Shown here: positions 11,464 to 24,422 of the stretch, piece after piece
How the letters are laid out: each line of letters begins with the position of its first letter
Numbering within the stretch: the stretch's first letter is position 1
Assembly (NCBI GenBank): GCA_963556255.1
Contig: OY744613.1
Span: 52,616,949 to 52,680,948 of the forward strand
DNA from: Allolobophora icterica
Lineage: Eukaryota; Annelida; Clitellata; Crassiclitellata; Lumbricidae
Reading direction: 5' to 3'
Length of the DNA: 64,000 bases
Translations under genes and position numbers: made by a program
Notes under the pieces: generated by a model
Seen by the model: only the letters and a program-made list of their open reading frames with translations
Told to the model about the DNA's origin: nothing
The model's database searches: none

Positions 11464-11599
11464 TTTATGCCCCATGTAGAGACCTGATCCTTTACACATT
11501 GAACAAGAACCACCATGAGTCTCGCGCCCGAGATATAAACCAGACCTGCGAATCTGGGCCTCGAGTTCAAGTCACTTGCGTCACAAACAATGAGGGAGG

Positions 11600-11995
11600 C
11601 TCATAAATCCATTGTAGTCCTGACACGAGGATGGATGTAGAGTGGAAGCTTAATGAGATCAACAGCTTAATGAGTTCAAAAGCTAAGATGGATTTGTGAG
11701 CCTCCCACGGCCGTTTCTCTTACCAGTCTCTAGCAGTAAACAATTGCGTAGTCCTGACACGAGGATGGTTGTAGAGTGGAAGCTTAATGAGATCAACAGC
11801 TTAATGAGTTCAAAGGTCAAGCTGGATTTATGAGCCTCCCACGGCCGTTTCTCTTACCAGTCTCTAGCAGTAAACAATTGCGTAGTCCTGACACGAGGAT
11901 GGATGTAGAGTGGAAGCTTAATGAGATCAACAGCTTAATGAGTTCAAACGTCAAGCTGGATTTGTGAGCCTCCACGGCCGATTCTCTTATCAGAT
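11600..11995. repeat. 134-bp tandem repeat, about three copies
   Basis: Near-identical units start at 11614, 11748 and 11882 with GTAGTCCTGACACGAGGATG. Each contains AATGAGATCAACAGCTTAATG and CCACGGCCGTTTCTCTTACC-like segments. No coding role is evident. Confidence 0.85.
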
Positions 11996-12376
11996 TCTGA
12001 TGACTCCAGTACAAGTCTCACCATCAGTCATACAACTTGATTCCATGATCATTGACAATGTAGGCATGTCCTATCTGATCCACGCCATTCACGTCTTTTG
12101 GGTCCGATTGGATGTCACCTTGATGCCGTGCGCGATCTCTCCGTGTGTTGGCTTGTAGGTTTCATCTGAGGTCATCTTCAACTTGATGTTGCCGAATTCT
12201 TTGTTCAGTAGGCTACACTCATCTCAGCCATGCTCGCTGGCTTGTTGTCACGAACACTTTTAGCCAGCTCCCGGATCTCCCTGCTAAGTAAGTGGGCCTA
12301 AGTAAGTATATTATTTATTTTAACCAGCTGACAAAACGCACTCTGGTGTACAAGTTTACAAGTTACAATTTCCGGT
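11996..12376 (-). other. Possible coding remnant, unidentified
   Basis: The minus strand of 12190-12300 reads as a short protein-like stretch with SREIRELAKSV and NKPASMAEM before frames break. Given the protease remnant next door it may be decayed Polinton sequence, but I cannot name the gene. Confidence 0.25.
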
Positions 12377-12572
12377 TTAATTCGAGTACAACATCCTAAC
12401 CAAGAAAGTCTTTCTCATTAAGCTATTAGCTTTGGGTAATATCCGGTCATGTTTTCTTGGCCGAAGGGTAGGCCCTATTATACATTTTTTCCTGACCTCC
12501 ACGCTCTCGGTAGCATGCTCCGCGAAGTACTTAACGGAGTACTGCTGATAGTGAAGGCAGTATGCCTGCGAG

Positions 12573-13719
12573 CAGTCTTGTTGTCAAGACCTTAAACCTC
12601 AAGACCAAGACCAAGACCTTGAACCTCAAGACCAAGACCAACACCAAGACCTTGAACCTCAAGACCAAGACGAAGACCAAGACTTTGAACCTCGAGACCA
12701 AGACCAAGACCTTGAACCTCAAGACCAAGACCAAGACCAAGACCCAAAAAATCGCAATCAGTTCAAGACTTCTAAAAATGTCAAGTCGGAATATTCCCTA
12801 TTTTAATGAAAACATGAATCTTTTATTTTATTCAAGCAAATTAACTTTAAATGCAAACTGCAGAGAAATCCGAATTTGTATTCAAATGTCCTGCATGCAA
12901 ACTATTATTCCAAATGCCTTTTGTATTTTATAAAAAAAAACAATTCGCTCAGAATTTTCTGACCAAGACGTGCCTTTAGGTTCCTTAGATCATAACTTTA
13001 GTTATAGATAGGCCTATGTATGTAAATAAGACATTATCGAATTGTTTATATTACTGTATATGTATGTAAATAAGACATTATAGAATTGTTTATAATACTG
13101 CTTGTGTTTAAAATGTCTTACAGTGTTACTGATATTGTGATGTTTTTGTATGTATTGTTGTAAAGTATGAGCGTTTGTCTTGTACTAATAAAAGATTACT
13201 TACTTCCTTACTTACTTACTTACTTGGTGGGCCTCATAAAAATTCCGCCATGTGAAAAAAGAAACGTTCTACAGGTGCTGAAGTCGCTGACACACACAAA
13301 GAACCTTTTCAAGCACTGGATGTAAATGTACAGATAGTGAGTCCTTTTGAAATCTTCCCATGGTTTATCATACCGTCTGATACAGAATAACTGTTGCTGC
13401 TGCCAATGGGTTTTCCTGACCAACAAGACTTGTATCCATCCATAGATATTGGTCGTATGATGCAAGCAGGCTTGATACAGAATTCTTGAGTTCTGTTAAA
13501 TGACTGTTCATATTGACAGCCGGTCTTGGTCTTGGTCTTGCGAGACCAAGACCAAGACTTTGAACCTCAAGACCAAGACCAAGACCAAGACCTTGAACCT
13601 GAAGACCAAGACCAAGACCATGAACCTCAAGACCAAGACCAAGACCAAGACCAAGACTTTTAAAAACGAACTCGAGTGCACTCGAGACCAAGACCTTGGT
13701 CTCGAGGACAACAAGACTG
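12573..13719 (-). mobile_element. hAT-like element, copy 1, with AAGACC-rich subterminal minisatellites
   Basis: The target duplication CCTGCGAG (12565-12572 and 13720-13727) flanks terminal inverted repeats beginning CAGTCTTGTTGTC. Both ends carry arrays of a 21-bp unit AAGACCAAGACCTTGAACCTC mixed with AAGACC hexamers (12590-12752 and 13525-13680). Between them the minus strand keeps a short piece of transposase with SAPVERFFSHGGIFMRPT, the hAT C-terminal dimerisation signature, plus a stretch with SSLLASYDQYLW. The transposase is otherwise missing. A second copy lies in opposite orientation at 35105-35995. A retroposed tail is nested inside at 12972-13226. Confidence 0.85.
12972..13226 (+). 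mobile_element. Retrotransposon 3' tail nested in hAT copy 1
   Basis: This segment is absent from the other hAT copy at the matching point (within the reverse of 35580-35600). It contains two near-identical segments with ATGTAAATAAGACATTAT, a polyadenylation signal AATAAA near 13186, and ends in (TTAC)n at 13196-13226. It fits a 5'-truncated LINE or SINE tail. The source family is unknown. Confidence 0.55.
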
Positions 13720-13918
13720 CCTGCGAGTTGTAGTTGATTTGCTGACCAAACGTTCTGTAGGAACCGAACCTTTGCATGAACGTTTTGTAATCGCCGCACA
13801 GCTGCTCGCCATCCGCTCTACGTTTACTCAGCTCATCAAACCTGTAAAGATTATTCGCAATTTTCTGAAACTTTTTCAAAACGAAGATTTGCTCTGCTCT
13901 GTTAGGGTATTTGTGCAT

Positions 13919-15295
13919 GTAAGAAGTGCTGTGTACAAAGGAATTTATGAATTGACAAGAGTGCGTGTGTGTGAGTGTGTGGGTGGGTGCTTTTTTTCAG
14001 CCGGAACGCACCGGAACGGAGTTCCGGCACCTTTTTCAGCCACTAAAAAATAAGTTGTTCATTTTAATAATAAAACAATAATTTTGTTATTTTCATTTAA
14101 TTTCAGGGTTTTGAACTGTTTTCAGTGTTTATTGAGATCCATCCCAACCCACAATGCAGTTTTTCTCGGGATTTTAGCCCGCCCATAATTTTCCCGTTCC
14201 GGAACCTTTTTTCTAGAAAAGAAAACACTAGGTGGGATAATAGGCAAGTTCCTTGAAGCTAGACAGTGAGCTACTAAGGCGCGAAGAGCATAATTATATG
14301 GAGCGGCGGGCCTCACTTCAAATTCGGTTAACATGATTCGAAATGTTTAAATTGTCATAGGCCCTATATAGTTACTCCTAAGGTGGATAAATGAGAAACC
14401 CTAACGAGTCCAGAGGTGGATAAAGGAGCGTTTATATTAGTAAAATTTCCTCTGGGTCTGTGTAAAATCTTTCCTACGTTTTACTATGATTTAATTTCAG
14501 GTTACAAGTTTTGGCCCTATACTCAACGTGCTCTAATTCAGAGGTGATGGATGTACTATTAGAGGAAGGTATTAAGAGAATGATAGCAGTCCACAGCGTA
14601 CTTAATAAGAATATTTTGAGGATGTTAAGTTTTAAGGCTTGATATGGAAACAATGACATGTGTAGGATCTGTGCTTGAGCCTTGAACTATGCTGGCATTA
14701 ATACGGATATTGTCAGCTTTGTTTCCCGATTCTAAATAATTATGTCTTTCTTTTGCTTGTACTCCCACTTTGAACAATAATTCTACACTTAGAAAACGGA
14801 CTATTAGAAGAGTCCACAAAATGGTCCTTGAAACTCATTCAAATACATACTCTGTGCATTTAGACGGCTTTCATTATTATAACCTCATTGGCTGGTTTGC
14901 CAGCATTAGTCTGGGAATTTCCACTGGGAATTTCCATGCGTTCAATATAGATATTTTGGAAAGGTGGACAGAAAATCCAGTGCGTATTAAGTTAAACATC
15001 GCTGCAAGTTTTAAATGTTTTGATGTAATTTTAGCACAAATAAGGTACTTACAGGTGAGCTGTTGTGGTAACTGATTTTCAGGTTAATAGTGAAACGAGC
15101 GTGTAGAGGAATAAGCTTACTCAATCGGACAAGACAGCACAGACTATCGCTTGAGGGTAGTCTTGTAGTGTTGCATAACACATCGACGCATATTGGGTTG
15201 ACACAGCATACGCCGTGGCACAAGCTGAAGTTGTACTTTGAACTCCAGCCTCCAACAGTTATGTTAATGGGCCGCAATACGGTATACTCTTACAT
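13919..15295. other. Non-coding stretch with a palindromic transposon-like end
   Basis: CCGGAACGCACCGGAACGG at about 14002 and the partly complementary CCCGTTCCGGAACC at about 14192 look like ends of a degenerate DNA element of about 0.2-0.3 kb. The rest (14340-15295) shows no recognisable gene. Short frames here have no family features. Confidence 0.35.
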
Positions 15296-15700
15296 CAGGG
15301 ATGCCAACTTTTGAGTTTGCCAATCCGGAACACCCCTCCCACGTAGTCACTCGATAAGCCATTACCATTTTACCCTGTGCACACCACTGTATATGGCGAA
15401 TGTTGCGTCAGCCTAATGTAGGATCTACTGAAAACAGTCGTTACAAATTACAAGACAAAAGGATAGATTGCTAACCACGCTGCTCTGTAGAACTTATTTA
15501 CGGCTGATCCCAAATTGTCCCGAAACTTGGTGTAAATAATATAATATGGTCTGCGAAAATAAGAACGCCGTTTGGTGAAGTGGATGTTTAGTTATTATTT
15601 ACACCAAGTTTCGGGGCAATTTGGGATCAATCCTGGACACGGGATGCACAGGGCCGAGATTGGGACTGAACAGATTAATCTGGGAAGGTTGGCATCCTTA
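15296..15700. mobile_element. hAT-type MITE, 405 bp
   Basis: The 8-bp duplication TCTTACAT (15288-15295 and 15701-15708) flanks ends CAGGGATGCCAAC and GTTGGCATCCTTA. A second internal inverted pair (GATCCCAAATTGTCC at about 15508 and its complement at about 15618) lies inside. No coding sequence. Confidence 0.75.
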
Positions 15701-15997
15701 TCTTACATCAATATAATTGTAACGTCATGGATGGCAGAAAGCTTAGTAGCTGCCGTCGACGTAGGCTTACATTGTACATATTGATGGTAGCTGTCAGCAT
15801 GTAGACTTGTGTATAGCTGTCAGAATTTGTTCATGAAGGTATATTACTTTGTAAGAAACCGAAGGATACACAAATTTTTTATCGTTTTGTGTGTGTTTGG
15901 ACAATTTTACTGTTACTCTTGTAACTCTTGTTGATGTCCTGTTGTTGATGTGTCCGCCCTGCTGTGTCAATCTAAACACCACAGTGACCTTACTTAC

Positions 15998-16228
15998 ATC
16001 TGACACTGAGAATAAATTTTTTGCATCTGACACTGAGAATAAGTTTTTTGCATCCGACACTGAGAATAAGGTTTTTTCATCTGACACTGAGAATAAGGTT
16101 TTTGCATCTGACACTGAGAATAAGGTTTTTGCATCTGACACTGAGAGTAAGGTTTTTGCATCTGACACTGAGAATAAGGTTTCTGCATCTGACACTCAGA
16201 ATAAGGTTTTTGCATCTGACACTCAGAG
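15998..16228 (+). repeat. 27-bp minisatellite, about 8.5 units, probably in the leader exon of the next gene
   Basis: The unit CATCTGACACTGAGAATAAG plus a T-rich 7 bp repeats about 8 times. In one plus frame it reads as a 9-residue repeat SDTENKVFA. Directly after it, at 16250, there is a good splice donor CAG|GTATGA. A strong acceptor (T-run then TTTAG) lies at 16480, 48 bp before the first ATG of the 262-codon frame. Joined, the repeat frame hits a stop soon after the junction, so I read the repeat as untranslated leader or an upstream frame. Confidence 0.6.
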
Positions 16229-16527
16229 ACGTACCAGTAGGAATAGCCAGGTATGAGGCAAAAGGAGGCAGTTGCAAAGGCAGTTTCGAAGCTTCTGGTC
16301 GGTTCTTCCTGCTGTGTAAAACAACCATTTTTTAGGAAAATTCACCAAAATGGGTGACGATATCTAATTTTTTGTGGATTTTGTGAAGGAAACCTAACTG
16401 GGGGTAAAATGGTTGTATAAGGGTTAAAAATGAAAATGTATACAATTATCTATAAACTTACATGCATTTCTTTTTTTTAGATTTGGAATTTAAGATGTCA
16501 TGTTTCGAATCACAGCTATTGTCTTAA

Positions 16528-17316
16528 ATGATCGTGCTTAAAAAACTTCTCATTTCAATCAATCGAGGTCAAACTGTTTGCAACACTGTAAAAATAACCC
16601 TTACGAAAGTTAGAAATATGATGTCTTCATCATTCGAAGCAACTAGAGAGAAATTCGAGAAAGGGGTCTACTCGTTGTACAATATACCAGGTGTTCTTTT
16701 CATGGACTATACGGGTGTCTACGTGAGTGACGATGCGCCTTACCTGGATATTGTTGAAGCACTGGAACGCAGCAACAGTGGTGCTCCCGAGAAAAAGAAC
16801 GTGCTCACGCCCAAGCTAAGAGCGACTAGCCATGGTGATTGGTATTCCAGATTGGTCATCTTGAATAAAGGGTACTTTGAGAGCCGAGGTAGATTTGAAG
16901 AGATGCTGATAGAGACGGATGACCGGGAAGTTGGTCCCCAGTGCATCACAGCAAATAGCATATCTCTGCAAGCAGCCCTGAAGACAATGAAGGTTGACTT
17001 GTCAATCAACATGGAGTACTTTTTACAGAATGCGAGTGAAATTGATGCCGAACTCGATTACAAAATCTCGGAGATTCTCAAGTTGAACGATGAACTCGTG
17101 ATGAAAAAGTTGGAACAAGAGCTGTTCTACAAGATGATGTGTAAGCTGTTTGGCAAAGAAAATGTAGATGACCAGGTTGAAGTGGATGGCAAAGAAGCAC
17201 TCTATGAAAAGTCATTCATGATCAGAGACTTTAGTATTTTATCATTTGATGGCAATAGTATGATGGCCACTGCCACAAGAGATGATTACTATTTGATGCT
17301 CTTCTTTGACTATTAA
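16528..17316 (+). CDS. Unidentified 262-codon protein, probable host gene
   Basis: This continuous frame has balanced composition and no repeat content, followed by an AATAAA signal 160 bp downstream, so it looks like a real gene. Two starts are possible: the ATG at 16528, and one at 16618 (residue 31, MMSSSFEATREKF), after which the sequence becomes charged and globular. Visible stretches include IPGVLFMDYTGVYVSDD (about 54-70) and a long acidic/basic helical region around 180-215 with KLNDELVMKKLEQELFYK. No signal peptide or membrane segment is evident after residue 31. An IPGVLF-type strand is vaguely like roadblock-type folds, but that is too weak to use as a name. A splice acceptor at about 16480 and the minisatellite exon upstream suggest a spliced 5' leader. 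Confidence 0.6.
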   Translation: MIVLKKLLISINRGQTVCNTVKITLTKVRNMMSSSFEATREKFEKGVYSLYNIPGVLFMDYTGVYVSDDAPYLDIVEALERSNSGAPEKKNVLTPKLRATSHGDWYSRLVILNKGYFESRGRFEEMLIETDDREVGPQCITANSISLQAALKTMKVDLSINMEYFLQNASEIDAELDYKISEILKLNDELVMKKLEQELFYKMMCKLFGKENVDDQVEVDGKEALYEKSFMIRDFSILSFDGNSMMATATRDDYYLMLFFDY

Positions 17317-17478
17317 AACCTTTGAATGCCCTAGGCGACTGAATGTGACTCAACCATCAGCATTGTGACTATCGGTTGCGTCACCGCGAGTCATCATCTG
17401 TTGCCTATGACTTTCAAATAATGTCTAATTCCATCAAGACTAATTATGGGTAACTTTATTGGATCAATTTTATTTTAA

Positions 17479-17484
17479 AATAAA
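17479..17484 (+). terminator. Polyadenylation signal AATAAA
   Basis: A canonical hexamer about 160 bp after the stop of the 262-codon gene; it is followed by a T-rich, TG-containing stretch. Confidence 0.5.
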
Positions 17485-17499
17485 TGTTTGTAGAGATTT

Positions 17500-18794
17500 A
17501 TTTTAACATAATGGCAAATTTCTGTTGTGCACGGTGAAGCATAAATGCCAGATTCCATACTCATTGTACGTATTTAGAGGTTAACACATGCTTAAGTCTA
17601 TATTGCCCTCATTACAGTTCGACGTCTGATGATAACTTGTAAATGTAGTTTCAGTTTTTCTAGATTGTCCGATAACTACCATGAGAACTGAATTCATGAA
17701 ACTTTCATTAAAATGTCCGTCAATGCACATCTGTTGCTCAATTTAAATCAAATTAAAGACTCATCTATTCACATTGTTCTATGACTAGGAATGTAGCGCA
17801 ACGCGCTCTCGTGCAAGACTTGTTTTGTTAAAGCACGCTATGAATGTCTAGTTGTATTGTATTGTATTGTATTGTCATTTCAATTTGTGTATGAATAAAA
17901 AAATTACGAAATAACGAAAGAAAATGCAGGAGCAAACAATTTCAATTATTTTTAAGTAATTACTTCCAGTGTCTTGATTCAAAATAAATTCAAAACACTG
18001 TGAGTTATTCCATGACCACGTAGAGGCAGATCACGTGATATGCTGTACTTTTACTTTACTTGTACTGTGCATTGACTGTATTTGTACTGCACTTGTCCTG
18101 CATTTGTGCTGTAATGTACTTGCACTGTATCTGTACTTGTAATGTTAGACTGCACCTGTACTATATGGCCTACTGATACTCTGATAGTAGTGTTATAGTG
18201 TACGGCACTTTTACTACATAAACCGGTATTGTGTTGTACTGTACGGTGCTGGAACGGGACTGTATTAGTATTCTGCTGAAATGAGACTACTGTTCTGATG
18301 CTCTCATATTCCAGTACTGTATTGCAATGTGCTGTGCTGCTACAATGCAATAGAATTTCAGAACACTACCAGAACACTACCAGTTTTGTATTGTAGATAC
18401 TGTTTTGCTGTACTGAACTGTGTTGTACTAGTACTGGCTTTTGGGCCCTTGTGTCCTGTAATGTACGGTGTATTATACTGTATTATATTGTTCTGTATTT
18501 TACCCTCCATCTGAAATTCTCTACCCCCTCATGTTTGCAACTCTCTTAGCGAGACTGTCTTTCGCTCTAAACTGAAAACTTACCTCTATGGCTGTTAATG
18601 GTTGCTTTGCTTCCATGTGCACTTCTGAACTATGCAAGGAGGGCATTATCAAATTCCAGTTGTATTGTATTGTATTGTATTACAATGGATTAGTAGATTT
18701 TTAAGGAATTTGCTCCTATGAACACGTCATGCAGGTGTGAAAGATTACCTAAATGTGGCATTCTGACGGCATTCTGTGCTGCATGTGTACTGTA
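17500..18794. other. Non-coding stretch with degenerate simple repeats
   Basis: It holds (TTGTA)n at 17851-17873 and 18658-18692, and a long degenerate TACTG/TACTT-rich tract at about 18045-18490, which creates Tyr/Val/Gln-rich spurious frames. No gene seen. Confidence 0.5.
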
Positions 18795-18798
18795 CCGT

Positions 18799-18850
<52 letters not shown>

Positions 18851-19075
18851 GTCAGTCAACTAACAAGTTATAAAGCCCCTTCAAGGAAACTATTGAGAAG
18901 TTATTCCCAACCCATGAGAAACTGACGCAGCTTTAAGTAGAGGATAGGCAGAGAGAGAGGGTGAGTTCTGAATCCAAGATGAAGACAAGATCTCTGACGG
19001 ATGTAGAAAATATAATTATGGGGAACTCGGATGTAAGACTATAGCGTGGTCGATCTTAGCGAGCTGTCTGTGGCA
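18795..19075 (-). mobile_element. Decayed LINE fragment (same family as 42.0-43.9 kb)
   Basis: An (AATC)n tail at 18799-18849 is followed by TCAAGGAAACTATTGAGAAG and then GTTCTGAATCCAAGATGA and GGTCGATCTTAGCGAGCTG. The last two match the LINE remnant near 42660 and 42740. Much of the coding region between is deleted. Minus orientation is inferred from the tail. Confidence 0.55.
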
Positions 19076-19739
19076 TATAAGGCGAACTACAGCAGTGGCG
19101 TTGGAGGGAAAGCCGTGGGAGTAAGCCTGTATGTCGTCAGCCTATAACCATAGGCGTAGGAGGCGTGGGGTCAAGGGGGGCAAGCGCCCACCCCCAAATT
19201 TCAGGCATTCCTGTTTTTCGGGCAAGTAGGCACCGGGAAATATGCTGAACAATTTGCCCGAATCGGAATAGTATTAGACTATTAGTAGCTACTAGCTCGC
19301 AAACCACTATAGCAGTTTTCACGGCTTCGTCTCCCAACTTGGCCTATGATAGAAACGGCCAGCACAACGTGATGATGGAAGAACAGCAGATGCCTCAAAC
19401 TATATCACATATCACAGGAGGCCACATCAACCGAAGAGTACCCTCCATCCACCCCTTCGCCGTAATCACCCCAGAGGCGAGGCCGACTGCATGGTGTGTA
19501 AGCTGGGCACCTGCCTGCCTACCAGCCTGCCTGCGTTTCACCCTACCGGCCTTTAGTCAGCTTAGCAAGACTGATGGGGCGATACAAGGGATCGTGGATG
19601 AGGGGAGGGGAACACAGAGGTTGTGTTACAGGGAACACGGGTCAGACTGACTTGGAAGAGTAACTGGGATAGATAGAAATGATAGAGATTGGTACGTTTA
19701 TGTAATCTGTATAATTATGTAGGTTGTTACCCCGGTACA
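19076..19739. other. Non-coding stretch, possible MITE end
   Basis: CCATAGGCGTAGGAGGCGTG at about 19148, followed by a G-run and C-run, looks like the end of a DNA element; its partner end is not seen. A 103-codon plus frame at 19339-19650 has no family features. Confidence 0.35.
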
Positions 19740-19743
19740 TTAA

Positions 19744-19830
19744 CCCTCAGGCTACCAAGGTTTTTTTGCGACATCGGCTACCAAGGGGGGGGGGTGGTTA
19801 CCACCCCCCCCCCGGAATTTCGTGTTTGGT
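19744..19830. mobile_element. End of a TTAA-type (piggyBac-like) MITE
   Basis: TTAA at 19740-19743 is followed by CCCTCAGGCTACCAAGG and a G-run/GGTTACC/C-run hairpin at about 19783-19812. The same end in inverse orientation lies at about 34640-34688. The partner end of this copy is not found nearby. Confidence 0.5.
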
Positions 19831-20047
19831 TTAAGATATCATATCATGTAATACAGCATTTGATTCAGCATTCATTTCTGAAAAGAATGGTATATTTAGT
19901 TGTAAGATATATGAATGCATCTCGAAATTATATAGTTTTTAACAAAGGCACCGGTCCATTTAACGATATCTGATATTATCGCACACAATTTGTACTATTG
20001 ATCAATTAATATTATGACGTAAGGCCCTACATGGACACGCAAGACTG

Positions 20048-22289
<2,242 letters not shown>

Positions 22290-22400
22290 GTCTAAATTAA
22301 TTCCTAGGCTTACCATATGTTTAGGTAGCTATATAATGAAGCTTTAGAATTGCACCAATTATCTTAGCTTCATATTGTAAGCCTAGGAATTAATTTAGAC
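22290..22400. repeat. Perfect 24-bp inverted repeat with 63-bp loop
   Basis: The arms are 22290-22313 and 22377-22400 (core CTAAATTAATTCCTAGGCTT). The loop itself contains imperfect complementary segments AATGAAGCT and AGCTTCATATT. It could be a tiny foldback/MITE remnant or a transcribed hairpin. Confidence 0.7.
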
Positions 22401-23430
22401 ATTTAAAACTGATTAAAGTTGTTTAGTTATAACTATTGTGTTCTAATAGCTTAGCTATCAATGTGGGCTCAGTCTGATAATCGAATAGGCAATTTCTTGG
22501 TTAGGTTAAGGAGAAATTGTGATAAGATGTGGCAAGAGGTTAAGTTGTTTACTGTTTGCTTTACCAAGATGGAAAATATTATGTGAAAAGGTGTGGTAAA
22601 AAGCTAATTTGTTTACCATCCACAAATCCAAGATAGATAAGTTGTTCTAATTTGTTTACTATCCATTGTACCAAGATAGAAAATATTGTGTTGTAAGGTG
22701 GAACAAGGAGCTAATTTGTTTTCGCTAATGATCTTTGTTATCACACAGTGTCGTTAAACTACTACTACCCTTTAGCTATAGATAGAAAATATTATGTGAT
22801 AAGTTGTGACAAGGAGCTAACTTTGTAACAAAACCAAGATAGATAATTTGTTCTAATTTGTTTACTATCCATTGAACCAAGATAGATGTGGACAGGTGGC
22901 ATGGTGTTGTTCTGTGTAGACATGACCGTGACAAGCGAGATCTGTTGGTTGTGGTTTCGCAGTGTGAGGCCATTCATGACCTTGGCCTATCTGAACGCCA
23001 GGAAAATAAGACAGACAGACAGACCGACAGAGAGACAGACAAAGAGACAAACTTACAGATGGGCAAACAGACAGACTAAGAGAGATACAGACAGACAGGT
23101 AGACAGTAAAAGAGACAGACAAAGAGGCAGGGATAGTGAGAGATGAAGAGTGAACTATGGGAAAGAAGGAAGGTGGGGAAAAGAAAACAATGGATCAAAG
23201 AAAGGAAAGAAGGAGGTAAGTAAGTAGCGAGCGAAAACAAAGGGAGAAAAAGAAACACAGAGAGACAGAGACACAGAGACATACTCGGACATACAGACAG
23301 ATAGAGAATAAGACATACAGACACATATAAATGGCATTCACACTATCCAGCCTAGTGCCTAGTGCATACACATGCATGCGTCATAGTAGAACAGGATAAA
23401 TCACTGGTGACAGTGGCATTTACTTTACAG
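22401..23430. other. Non-coding stretch with diverged internal repeats and an (ACAG)-rich tract
   Basis: A loosely repeated 100-bp-scale motif (ACCAAGATAGA...AATATT, then AGGAGCTAATTTGTTT) recurs at about 22566-22880. A degenerate ACAG/AGAC purine-rich tract spans about 22998-23325 and makes Ser/Leu/Cys-rich spurious minus frames. Confidence 0.45.
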
Positions 23431-23532
23431 AACCCCGCAAGCCGTACTTGCACACGACTAAGGGATACAAAAGTGCTGAATTGGCTGTCAACCATTGATG
23501 AAGATGCTGTTTCTGTTGAGTCATCTGACTGG
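23431..23532 (+). CDS. Candidate upstream exon of the tyrosine-recombinase gene
   Basis: A good acceptor (TTTACTTTACAG) at 23430 and a donor GG|GTTAGT at 23532 bracket 102 nt (34 codons, phase 0) that are open and acidic near the end (DEDAVSVESSDW). The next plausible acceptor, at 24400, is also phase 0. The link to the downstream gene is only a guess from position and phase. Confidence 0.25.
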
Positions 23533-23939
23533 GTTAGTAAAATTACTTGTGTAATATCAAATGACACATTGGAGCAAAGAATTACCAAACAAATGTTGAC
23601 ACTGATATTCAAACTTGTGACATTAACACTGAGAAATATGTACTTTCCTTATGGGTGTGGTAATTCATACTTTTATCAAATGAAGCACCATATTTCTCTT
23701 AAATCTGTATGTTTCACATACACGTAGGGTAATTTGTCTTGTTATGCTTTATGTATCATTTGTATTATCTTTGTCATTTGTGCTACTGTTTTATTTGCAT
23801 TTTGCTTGTGGATCAAATACTTGAGTTTAATAAATCATTTAGAAATTTGGTCATGATTTCTGTTATGGCTTGTGCTGGCAAGTTCAGTGTAAATAAGCAG
23901 CATGAAGCCCAGTTAGTAGTGGTATCTATTAATTAACCG

Positions 23940-24323
23940 CATAGGCGCCGACTCCTTGGGAGCCTTGAGTCCAATGCACCCAGAGAGAAAGTTCAGTGGG
24001 TGCCTGGCACCCAGAAGAATTCGTACCTTAAATTCATATTTTTTACAACTAACGGTAAGTAATCTCACAACTTGAGAAGTACAACTACAACACAAATACC
24101 CAACATTGCATGATCTTACAGTCACAGCCCGTACATAAATAAATAGTTTACTTATTTATTATTTAAAAAATATATTACACTGGAACGTTGTCACCGAATC
24201 CCAATACTCTTTCTAACCTCATAACCTTTGACAAGAAAACAATTTCTTTCTCCGCAGAGTGGGAGGTGGGATGGGATGGGAGGACCAAGGCACCAGAGAC
24301 AAAAGCAGCAGTCGGTGCCTATG
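23940..24323. mobile_element. MITE with CATAGGCRCCGACT terminal inverted repeats
   Basis: The left end CATAGGCGCCGACT and right end AGTCGGTGCCTATG are inverse. No clear target duplication touches both ends. It would lie in an intron of the recombinase gene model. Confidence 0.55.
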
Positions 24324-24422
24324 GAAAACTATTAATTTTTCTTCACTTATTGTGAATTGTTTATGCTTTTCTTATTTTTGGCTATAATAACCTTTGCCAG
24401 CGCAACGGACTGAAGAAAATCA

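Larger units (their letters stand above)
12377..13918 (-). pseudogene. Unidentified 129-codon reading frame split by an hAT element
   Basis: Two minus-strand pieces, 13918-13720 and 12564-12377, join into one open frame of 129 codons when the hAT element at 12573-13719 and one copy of its 8-bp target duplication are left out (199 + 188 = 387 nt, a multiple of three). The encoded protein is basic and rich in Lys, Arg and Tyr (for example FVLKKFQKIANN and QRFGSYRTFG). I do not recognise the family. Its position beside Polinton fragments on the same strand suggests an element-borne gene, but a host exon is also possible. The start at 13918 is simply the first ATG. Confidence 0.4.

Noticed and set aside
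12531..12740. LVLVLRFKV- and [13 protein letters not shown] frames at 12.6, 13.6, 35.1 and 35.9 kb
   Set aside because: They are products of the 21-bp hAT subterminal minisatellite.
18051..18350. 99-codon Thr/Val/Gln/His-rich minus frame
   Set aside because: It lies in a degenerate TACTG-type simple-repeat tract.
19339..19650. 103-codon plus frame as a gene
   Set aside because: No domain, no splice or polyadenylation context, and low-complexity CTGCCTGCC content.
22865..23377. Ser/Leu/Cys-rich minus frames
   Set aside because: They come from a degenerate (ACAG)n purine tract.
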